From the NCBI GenBank assembly GCA_016699165.1, contig CP064963.1:3534001-3598000 (forward strand): 64,000 nt of DNA, given 5' to 3'. Shown here one piece after another: positions 25,067 through 32,286 of the stretch. The position numbers and the translations under genes are program-made. Numbering within the stretch: the stretch's first letter is position 1; the number at the start of each line of letters is the position of its first letter. The DNA is from Candidatus Melainabacteria bacterium. Lineage in GTDB: Bacteria > Cyanobacteriota > Vampirovibrionia > Obscuribacterales > Obscuribacteraceae. The notes under the pieces are model-generated. The model was not told where the DNA came from, made no database searches, and saw only the letters and a program-made list of their open reading frames with translations.

Positions 25067-26380
25067 ATGAAGACTTTTCTTGCCCAAAAATATAACGCTC
25101 TAGTGTCCGCTGCTTGTTTAACGACGGTTCCATTTTTTTTGCGAAAAAATCAGTTAGAAGTTAAAGCAAGCAAAGAGTGTCTTAAAGAGCTTGAGCGACT
25201 AAAGAAATCTAGTGCAGTAATTTTGTTCAATCATTCAGACCGATTTGACCCACTTGCCGTAGCAGAATTATCAAGGCTTGCTGGCGAAGATTTTAGTTAT
25301 ATTGCTTCACGTGAACAGTTCGACGGATTTAACGGTGTGCAGGGCTGGCTGATGCAACGATGTGGTGCTTATTCTGTTCTGCGTGGAGACCCAGAAGACA
25401 AGCAGAGTAAGGAAGCCACAATTGAGTTCATAATTGATTCTGGACGCAAGTTAGTTGAATTTCCAGAAGGAGATGTTACTGGGCGCGATGACGTTATCTT
25501 GCCGCTCAAACAAGATGGAATTAAAAACATTTTGGCTGCACAGCAAAGACTGATTAAGAAAGGGGATGACGCCCCGGTTTACTTGTTGCCTGTTGCAATT
25601 TACTATGAAGTTCAAAAAGATGGCGTTAAGGCGATGGAGAAATGTATTTATCACCTCGAAAAACGTTTGGGTATATTGCAGAGCGACTTGCCGATTGCAA
25701 CCAGGGTTCAGCGCATTGTTGCTAGCCTAATTTTTAACCTGGAGCGAGTTTATGGAAAAAAAGCGATTGGAGATCGGCTCGATCAACGCCTACTTTCTAT
25801 TTGCGCTCAGGTAGCTACTTCTATTGCGAAAATGAATGGTTTACCTGCGAATCAAATTTGTGATTTGAGTAATGATACGCTTGAAAAGGTGCTTAGCCAT
25901 TCTAATCCCGAGCATGCAGCTGAAGAAGTTATGGTCTATTTGCATTCTGTGAGAAACCAGTTGTGGCGTTCACTTGAATGCGATCGCAAGGCCATAAAAC
26001 ATGAAGGAACAGAGAATCAAGCTAACGATTACGAGGTGAAGTTGCGAAGCGAAATTTTAGTGCGCAAGCAAAACTTGTTTCAGGAGTTAGACAAGCTTGA
26101 GCAGTTACTTATTCTTGCTCACAGTGTGCAACAAGAAATTTCTACGCTAAATCATGCTTGGCGAGTTATCGATCGACTGGAACAGGAGATAACAGGTAAA
26201 ACAACTTTGAAAGGGCACAGAATCGCATATATCGAAGCGGGACCGGTGTTGAATTTATTGCAGTTTATGCCAGCATATCGTGGTAGCGAAGATGGTGCTG
26301 TCACGATGGTCGATGAAAGTGTTCGTCAGAAGATTCTGGCTGTGTTAAATCGAATGAAAGCAAAACATGCCATTGCTTAG
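25067..26380 (+). CDS. PlsC-like 1-acylglycerol-3-phosphate acyltransferase family protein
   Basis: A 437-residue protein. The N-terminal half has the acyltransferase motifs NHSDRFDPLA (the NHxxxxD catalytic pair) and VEFPEGDVTGRDD (the FPEG substrate motif), in the right order and spacing for PlsC/glycerolphosphate acyltransferases. The first 30 residues may anchor it to the membrane. The C-terminal 200 residues are helical and charged (EILVRKQNLFQELDKLEQLL) and are not part of the usual 240-residue enzyme; their role is unknown. ATG 25067 follows AGGA. The end overlaps the convergent UbiB-like gene by four bases. Confidence 0.82.
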   Translation: MKTFLAQKYNALVSAACLTTVPFFLRKNQLEVKASKECLKELERLKKSSAVILFNHSDRFDPLAVAELSRLAGEDFSYIASREQFDGFNGVQGWLMQRCGAYSVLRGDPEDKQSKEATIEFIIDSGRKLVEFPEGDVTGRDDVILPLKQDGIKNILAAQQRLIKKGDDAPVYLLPVAIYYEVQKDGVKAMEKCIYHLEKRLGILQSDLPIATRVQRIVASLIFNLERVYGKKAIGDRLDQRLLSICAQVATSIAKMNGLPANQICDLSNDTLEKVLSHSNPEHAAEEVMVYLHSVRNQLWRSLECDRKAIKHEGTENQANDYEVKLRSEILVRKQNLFQELDKLEQLLILAHSVQQEISTLNHAWRVIDRLEQEITGKTTLKGHRIAYIEAGPVLNLLQFMPAYRGSEDGAVTMVDESVRQKILAVLNRMKAKHAIA

Positions 26381-28077
26381 ACTCTCTTTCTCTGATTTCG
26401 TTCAGCCAATTTATCACTAACTAAGACTTCCAGCACCAGAGCAAATCCGCATATAGCAGCGGCCATGAAACACAAAATGGCAAGTCCTGGATAGCCCCAA
26501 ATTTGAAATTTAGTCTGAACTTGCATAAGCTGTGCTGCGCCCATTATCAATGCGGCTAAAATCAAACCAACTGTAATTCTATTTGCAATTTTTTGAAATC
26601 CTGAAATGAGAATTCTTTCGTCAATGGCTTGCACTGTTATCTTGAATTCGTTTTCAGCGGCTGAATCCAATATCTTGCCAATTTTTGATGGCATTTTTTC
26701 AAGTAGGCGAATTGATTCTACGAGCCCTTCAAAGAAGTGTGCGACAGAAAATGATTTTATAGCGTTGTCTCGCAGAATATTTGAGATATTCTTTTTTAGA
26801 AAAGTTCGTGAATCAAAGTTGGGATCGATGATATCTGAAACCTTATCCATTGCGATAAGAGCATTGCTGAAAAAGGCTAGCTCGGATGGTAGAGTGATGC
26901 CAAACTTCGCCACTGCTTGTCCAATTCCCACGAAGACGCGCGCTATTTCAAGACGGTCTTCTGCAGTAGAGTGATTGATCATGACCAGTTCTTCAATTAA
27001 TTGGCGAAAAGCAACGCTGTCGAAGTTTTCTTTAGTCAAACCTATTTGAGGCAGCAGACTGGCAAGAGCATCTCCGCGCCCTTCGTTTAACGCGACGAGT
27101 AATTTTAAAATATCTTCTTGAACTCTCTTCGAAACATGAATAACTGAACCCATGTCGAGCAGGGCAATGTTGCCGGAATTCGTGAAATAGATATTTTCCA
27201 GTTTGAATGAAGAGTGAACAAAACCATCTACCAAGAATTGTCTTAAAAAAGCGTGGAAAACTTGCTGTGCAAGTGCCGCACGCTCACTCGACAATAATCC
27301 AGATAAATTGGCTCTAGCAAGGGGAATGCCTTCGATAAATTCAGTAGTCAAAATTTGTTGGGTGCACAAATGTTCGACAGGCGAAGGAACAATTATGTTA
27401 TTTAGCTCGGACAAATTTTCTTTTAAAACTTTGAGATTCTGAACTTCTTGTCTAAAATCTAACTCGCCATGAATCTGGTTTTGTAATTCGCTATAGATGC
27501 TTTTGTAGTCGAATTGTTTAGCTGCACCCGTTTTGTCGATAAAATCCACTACTTGTGCAAGATCTTGCAGATCGGCAGTGATTGACTCGAATAGACCCGG
27601 GCGCATCACCTTAACTACAACCCGCTTTCCACTAGATTTGGTGGCGCGATGAGTTTGAAAAAATATCGAACTTGATATTGGGTAGTAGTCAAAATTGCTG
27701 AATAGTGAATCAATTGTTTTTCCAAATTCACCAAGAAATATTTTGTTTAATTCTTCGCGATTCATTTGCGGACGAGATTCATCCAATGTATTAAGCGCTT
27801 CGATGTAATTAGCAGGCATTAGACCTGGACGTTTAGCTAAATGCTGGGCCATTCTAACGAAAGTGGGTCCGGCCTTTTCTAAATCGGCGCACAATTCGTC
27901 TAGTTGTTGACCGTTAGAATTAGAATCAAGTTCTGCACCGCTTTTTGTGAAACTATCAGGATGTAGTATTTCGGTTATTCCAAGTTGACATAGCGTTTCT
28001 GGATTGCCGTATTTCAATAGAAAAAAACCTAAATCCTTAAATCGTTTCAGCTGACTAGCAGGAAAAGTGATTTGCAT
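26377..28077 (-). CDS. ABC1/UbiB-family protein with altered catalytic motifs
   Basis: A 566-residue ABC1/ADCK/UbiB-type atypical kinase fold with two C-terminal membrane helices (ITVGLILAALIMGAAQ and GLAILCFMAAAICGFALVL). Conserved parts are GPTFVRMAQHLAKRPGLMP, the ATP-binding lysine in VVVKVMRPG (K156) and GELDFRQEVQNL. Key motifs differ: KxGQ reads RMAQ (75-78), the Ala-rich loop reads SSSIFF, HxDxHPGN reads HSSFKLEN (288-295, so the catalytic Asp is Ser290), and DFG reads DMG. UbiB proteins support isoprenoid-lipid or quinone pathways. Here phosphotransfer is doubtful, and a pseudokinase is possible. The start is ATG 28077, and a palindrome lies 73 bases upstream. Confidence 0.85.
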   Translation of the reverse strand: MQITFPASQLKRFKDLGFFLLKYGNPETLCQLGITEILHPDSFTKSGAELDSNSNGQQLDELCADLEKAGPTFVRMAQHLAKRPGLMPANYIEALNTLDESRPQMNREELNKIFLGEFGKTIDSLFSNFDYYPISSSIFFQTHRATKSSGKRVVVKVMRPGLFESITADLQDLAQVVDFIDKTGAAKQFDYKSIYSELQNQIHGELDFRQEVQNLKVLKENLSELNNIIVPSPVEHLCTQQILTTEFIEGIPLARANLSGLLSSERAALAQQVFHAFLRQFLVDGFVHSSFKLENIYFTNSGNIALLDMGSVIHVSKRVQEDILKLLVALNEGRGDALASLLPQIGLTKENFDSVAFRQLIEELVMINHSTAEDRLEIARVFVGIGQAVAKFGITLPSELAFFSNALIAMDKVSDIIDPNFDSRTFLKKNISNILRDNAIKSFSVAHFFEGLVESIRLLEKMPSKIGKILDSAAENEFKITVQAIDERILISGFQKIANRITVGLILAALIMGAAQLMQVQTKFQIWGYPGLAILCFMAAAICGFALVLEVLVSDKLAERNQRKRV

Positions 28078-28149
28078 ATTGTGCCTTACAAAAAATTGAA
28101 GTTCTTGTGTCGTTTATAGCCCGAACCACGTTTTTTAAGGTCACATTCA

Positions 28150-28179
28150 AAAACCATATCCGTTAACGGATATGGTTTT
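28150..28179. repeat. Dispersed palindrome, copy 6 (30 bp)
   Basis: A perfect palindrome extended to 30 bp (AAAACC...GGTTTT). It sits nine bases after the stop of the minus-strand TPR gene and 71 bases before the start of the next minus-strand gene, a place suited to a transcript end. Confidence 0.95.
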
Positions 28180-28188
28180 AAAAGGAGA

Positions 28189-29661
28189 CTAAGGGTGGCG
28201 TTTAGCGGAAGCCAAATCTTTGTTGGCTAAATCTTTTTGACCAAGAGCCTGATAAGCTTCTGCCCGTTTTAAAAGAGCCGCAGGACCTGCACCTAGACTT
28301 ATCGCCTTGCTTAGGTCTCGAACAGCGCTAGGATAGTTCTTTGCTCCCAGATATGCTGTTCCTCGCATTTTCCAAAAAGTTGAATCTCTCGGGTCCATGT
28401 TTAAAAGATTGTCGTAATCTTTTATAGCATCTGAATAATTTTTCAAGGCTAAGTAAGAGGATGCGCGAGCTTCTATCAAATTATCGTCTTTTGAATTTTG
28501 TTTGATTAATTCAGACAAAATTTGTATAGCCTCTTTATGACGAGCCAGATTCTGATTCGTCCTGGCTAATTCGTAGAGATAATCAGCGCGACCATTGGTG
28601 ATTTGGCACATTTTTTTATAATCGTCCGCTTTTTTGACTTGTAGATTTAGCCCGTCGTAAGCTATGGCACGAGTTTCTAACGCGGGGACAAAGATAGGGT
28701 CTATATTCAATGCGGCGGTGCAATCGAGTACGGCTTTATCCAAATTGTGGGTTTCTAAATAAAATCTGGCTCGCTCAAGATAAACATCTTTCAAGCGATA
28801 AATCACTCGCTCCCAATTAGAAATTTTCAGATTATGGGGACACAACGGCTCGAATGACCAGTAGACAATGCGCATGCCTGGCTTGGCATCGATAATTTTA
28901 GATAAATCAGCAATAGCCTTATCAAATTGTCTGCGTTTTTTATAAGCTTGCGCGCGCAACCAGTAAGCTTTTAGCTCAAGATTTTTGTCATTCGCCAATA
29001 CTTTATTTAGATCATCTATTGCTTTATTTTCGGACCCTAATTTTATGAGCAAGTGTGCTCTTGCAAGCGGTATCAAATAGTTTTTTGGATCCGATTTTGC
29101 GCGCTCAGTTAAATCTTTTACGAAGAATTTTCGGCGAGCATCAGTAGGGCTTAAAATAGCCTGAGTGGTCCAAAAAGCTTTTTCTGCGGACTTTAAAATA
29201 GTGTCTGCTTCTTTGGTTTTGCCTAATTTACGCAAGGCTTTGACTCTATTGGTCTGGATAGTTGAGTCGTCTGGCAAAATGGTGGCAAGTTTATTTAGAT
29301 CGACTAGTGCCTGAGGCAATTTGTTAGTGTTGAGAAAATAGTAAGAACGTCTATTTAACGCCGATATATTGTAAGGATCGACTGAGAGCATTTTATTGCA
29401 GTTTTTCAAAACAGCATTGTAATCTTCAAGATAGACATCAGAGTAAGTGAGTAAATCCATTGCCGGAATGCTGTTTGGCGAAGTGAGCAATATTTTGTTC
29501 AAAAGTATATGAGCGCCAGGAAGGTCATCCTTGCACACTAACTCTTTTGCTTCGATGATGGCTGCATCTTCATAAACTCGAACTTCACCTGCAAAGGCAA
29601 TTGTTTGATTCAGTGAAAAAAGGGCTGCAAGAGCTGAAATTTGAATAACAGGTTTATGCAT
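28189..29661 (-). CDS. Exported TPR-repeat protein
   Basis: A 490-residue protein from ATG 29661 (GAGG 9 bases upstream; the frame is open to 29697 inside the preceding gene). MHKPVIQISALAALFSLNQTIAFAG is a signal peptide. The rest is TPR repeats (for example ALLDLNKLATILPDDSTIQ-like units, NLDKAVLDCTAALNIDPIF, NYSDAIKDYDNLLNMDPRD, NYPSAVRDLSKAISLG). It probably acts as a scaffold on the outer side of the membrane. The start overlaps the stop of the AI-2E family gene by eight bases, making it the last gene of a coupled four-gene operon with two GT-C-like membrane proteins. Confidence 0.83.
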   Translation of the reverse strand: MHKPVIQISALAALFSLNQTIAFAGEVRVYEDAAIIEAKELVCKDDLPGAHILLNKILLTSPNSIPAMDLLTYSDVYLEDYNAVLKNCNKMLSVDPYNISALNRRSYYFLNTNKLPQALVDLNKLATILPDDSTIQTNRVKALRKLGKTKEADTILKSAEKAFWTTQAILSPTDARRKFFVKDLTERAKSDPKNYLIPLARAHLLIKLGSENKAIDDLNKVLANDKNLELKAYWLRAQAYKKRRQFDKAIADLSKIIDAKPGMRIVYWSFEPLCPHNLKISNWERVIYRLKDVYLERARFYLETHNLDKAVLDCTAALNIDPIFVPALETRAIAYDGLNLQVKKADDYKKMCQITNGRADYLYELARTNQNLARHKEAIQILSELIKQNSKDDNLIEARASSYLALKNYSDAIKDYDNLLNMDPRDSTFWKMRGTAYLGAKNYPSAVRDLSKAISLGAGPAALLKRAEAYQALGQKDLANKDLASAKRHP

Positions 29662-30703
29662 CGCCATTTGCCTCAGTTGGGGTGTCTGGCTGAACATTCA
29701 GTGGATTATTCATTGGTTTGAGATAAAATTCTTCGGATAGTATCATCAAAATGGTGGCAATAGGAACCGCGATTAGCGCTCCGGGAAGTCCCATCAAGCT
29801 GCCGCCAATAAGAATGGCAAAGAGTACCACAAGCGGGTCAAGCTCAACAGCGCTTCCCAATAGCTGCGGAGTGATGAAATTGCTTTCAAGCCATTGTTCG
29901 AAGAAAAACAATAATATCGTCAAAACAAAATGAGTACTTGATTGATTGGAAGCCACAAGTAAAGCAAGAAGAGTTGCTGAAATTGAACCAACGAATGGAA
30001 CTAAATTCAATAGTCCCGCTATGATGCCCAAAATGAGTGAATACTTCACTCCAATTAAAAACAATCCACACCCAAGAATAGAGCCTACTGCAAGACACAC
30101 CATCAGTTGACCGCGGACATAGCCGCCAAGTCGCGACTCAAGCGGTTTTATCAATCCTGCCACTCGCTGGCGATATGCCGGTGGAATCCATTCAAGTCCC
30201 TCTTTCCAAAGGCGATTTGCATTGCTCACAAAATAGCCGGTCAAAAAGATCACGAGGATGGCACTTATCAAACAATTGAAAATGTTAGATGTGAAATCCA
30301 TGGCGTGGTGAACACTCTGAGACACGATTTTTCGAATTTCTTCACTGCCGATTTCTAAGGCAGACGCCCGCTCGCCAGCTAGTTCTTTTAGGTTGGAATA
30401 ATTCTCGTGCAGAGTACGTCCGTATTCTGGGAGATTTTCGTAAAGATTGTGAGCTTGATCTTTTAAGGTTGGATAGAGCAACCCTGCTGCCAACAAATAG
30501 ATAGTTCCTACCGATAAAAACACGAAAGCCACAGTGATAAAACGTGGAATTTTATGTTTCTCCGCTCGCTCAGCCAACGGAGCAATAGCGGCGGACAATG
30601 TACCTGCTAACACAAACGAAACAAAAATTGCTTTCATTTGAGCCGCCATGAAAATCAAAAATAAAACCAGGACAGCGAGTGTGATTTTAAGGGCGTTGCT
30701 CAT
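29654..30703 (-). CDS. AI-2E family transporter (PerM/YdiK type permease)
   Basis: A 349-residue membrane protein with about eight transmembrane segments in the arrangement of the AI-2E/PerM family. Paired N-terminal helices (ALKITLAVLVLFLIFMAA, AIFVSFVLAGTLSAAIAPLA) come first. An amphipathic periplasmic region follows, then the conserved RVAGLIKPLESRLGGYVRGQ and the C-terminal LLNLVPFVGSISATLLALLVA and EQWLESNFITPQLLG motifs. Members export or take up varied small solutes; few are proven autoinducer carriers, so the substrate here is unknown. The start overlaps the upstream gene by four bases (ATGA). Confidence 0.88.
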   Translation of the reverse strand: MSNALKITLAVLVLFLIFMAAQMKAIFVSFVLAGTLSAAIAPLAERAEKHKIPRFITVAFVFLSVGTIYLLAAGLLYPTLKDQAHNLYENLPEYGRTLHENYSNLKELAGERASALEIGSEEIRKIVSQSVHHAMDFTSNIFNCLISAILVIFLTGYFVSNANRLWKEGLEWIPPAYRQRVAGLIKPLESRLGGYVRGQLMVCLAVGSILGCGLFLIGVKYSLILGIIAGLLNLVPFVGSISATLLALLVASNQSSTHFVLTILLFFFEQWLESNFITPQLLGSAVELDPLVVLFAILIGGSLMGLPGALIAVPIATILMILSEEFYLKPMNNPLNVQPDTPTEANGDA

Positions 30704-32286
30704 AATTCTATTTTCTCGATTGCCAGGCTTGAACTGCCTTGCGGAATGGAAATGCCGATCTGTTCAATTGATTCATTTGAGAGCCAGTGAAATTCGTTTT
30801 TCAAGTTAACTCTAAGAATTTTGTTGTCTATCACTTCTAGGGGAATTGAATAAAAATCCTTTGCGTTGCAGCCTTTCCATATCCAGTTTACTCGCGTATT
30901 TGATTGAAGCGGGAAAGCAAGAGTGATCTTGACATTATTCGCCTCCCGTGGATTTATTTTGACCGAAGCAAGCTTTATTTCGACTCCATTTTTTAAACCA
31001 TATCCGTTATCGGATATGGTTTTTGTTGCACCCTTTGGCATGCGTCGAGTCGGTCCGGCGCTCAGATTCAGGTAAGTTTCAGTCTTTTCGCTCCAGCAGG
31101 TTGAATTTTGAGCGTCTTGAGTAAACCAGTTTAGAGCCGAAACGTCAGTAAGTTTGCCAGAGCCTGAAATCAATTGTGGATTTAAATCCTTTGAGCGAAG
31201 ACAAAGTTTGTTGTCGCCTTCATAATTTATTGGGGTCAATTTTTGAGACTCGTACATTTTTTCGGTTTGAGAGATTAAGTGAATAGAGTTCCAAGATGAA
31301 ACACCTTTGCCAAAGCAAAAAACAGACATCAATACAGAGCCAACAAAAGTCAAAATTAGCGAGTGTTTTTTACTTAAAGTATCGAAAACTGGAAGACTAG
31401 CTAAAACGATTAAATAAGTAAGCGGTACTGCAAATAGATTTGCCTCGCCAAGTTTATTGAAAAATTGAAGTTCCGGATGCGGTAATAGATTGATTGCTGT
31501 CCAGAAAATGCAAAAAAGAATCGGTGCGGCAAAGATTTTACCGATTAAAAGTCGGACTAAAAGCAAGAGCAAAAAGCCTAACCATTCAATTTTATTGAAA
31601 GAACTGAGATTCGGCATTTCTGAAAATGCATAATTTTTTGAAAAGAACCAAGAACAGTAACAAATGGCAAGTGCGATGCAAAGAGTTACAAATAGAGGCC
31701 AAGATTTAGATTGAGAACTGAATTGAGACCTTAAGGGAGGTTCTGAAGAATACACGGATGAGCACACAGTTAAATAACTGGTTGTTGGATTCGAAAAATA
31801 TTTTCTTGGCAGAAAAATCACAGCCAGGACTACACCGCTCAAGCTCGAAATAAAGCTTGCTAAGCCGCATGACAAAGAAAGAAAAAGTGCAAGATAAAAA
31901 TACCAAAGATACTTCGTTTCTTCCAAAAGCAAATATCGAAGATATAAAAATACCGGCAAGACTGCAGCGAAAGTGACAAGTCCGTTTAGCGAACTAGAAA
32001 GTGAATTCGATTCTATAGTCAGGAAAAACCAAACAAAACTCGCCCATATGGCTGCAGTCGCTTGCAGTTTGTTTGAATAGCGATTGGCGATTTCAAAAAA
32101 AAGAAGCCCCATTATTATTGATGTTGATGCGTCGATTAAAAGTTTGAGATTTAAACCACTAAGAATGCTTGAAATACTATTTCCAAGCAACAAAGTACAT
32201 CCCAAAATCAGTAATAGTCCTAGCATGAATTGCACTCTTGCCGAAGAGTAATCCATGTGATTCGATTCAATGATTTGAATTTTCAT
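30700..32286 (-). CDS. Polytopic membrane protein, GT-C-like, with in-frame palindrome
   Basis: A 528-residue protein with about ten hydrophobic segments up to residue 370 or so, then a C-terminal soluble beta domain (about 440-528, VKITLAFPLQSNTRVNWIWKG) that resembles the C-terminus of the neighbouring 829-residue protein. The layout suggests a partner or degenerate paralogue of GT-C glycosyltransferases, but the acidic catalytic motif after the first helix is not evident. Residues 422-431 (KTISDNGYGL) are encoded by a copy of the dispersed palindrome, placed in the linker before the beta domain. The gene overlaps its neighbours on both sides by four bases (ATGA). AT-rich, Phe/Leu-rich coding. 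Confidence 0.7.
   Translation of the reverse strand: MKIQIIESNHMDYSSARVQFMLGLLLILGCTLLLGNSISSILSGLNLKLLIDASTSIIMGLLFFEIANRYSNKLQATAAIWASFVWFFLTIESNSLSSSLNGLVTFAAVLPVFLYLRYLLLEETKYLWYFYLALFLSLSCGLASFISSLSGVVLAVIFLPRKYFSNPTTSYLTVCSSVYSSEPPLRSQFSSQSKSWPLFVTLCIALAICYCSWFFSKNYAFSEMPNLSSFNKIEWLGFLLLLLVRLLIGKIFAAPILFCIFWTAINLLPHPELQFFNKLGEANLFAVPLTYLIVLASLPVFDTLSKKHSLILTFVGSVLMSVFCFGKGVSSWNSIHLISQTEKMYESQKLTPINYEGDNKLCLRSKDLNPQLISGSGKLTDVSALNWFTQDAQNSTCWSEKTETYLNLSAGPTRRMPKGATKTISDNGYGLKNGVEIKLASVKINPREANNVKITLAFPLQSNTRVNWIWKGCNAKDFYSIPLEVIDNKILRVNLKNEFHWLSNESIEQIGISIPQGSSSLAIEKIEL
30995..31022. repeat. Dispersed palindrome, copy 8 (intragenic, in frame)
   Basis: Both 11-bp arms are perfect and the centre is GTTATC instead of GTTAAC. 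It encodes K422-L431 (KTISDNGYGL) of the surrounding minus-strand gene, in the same frame as copy 7. Confidence 0.93.
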
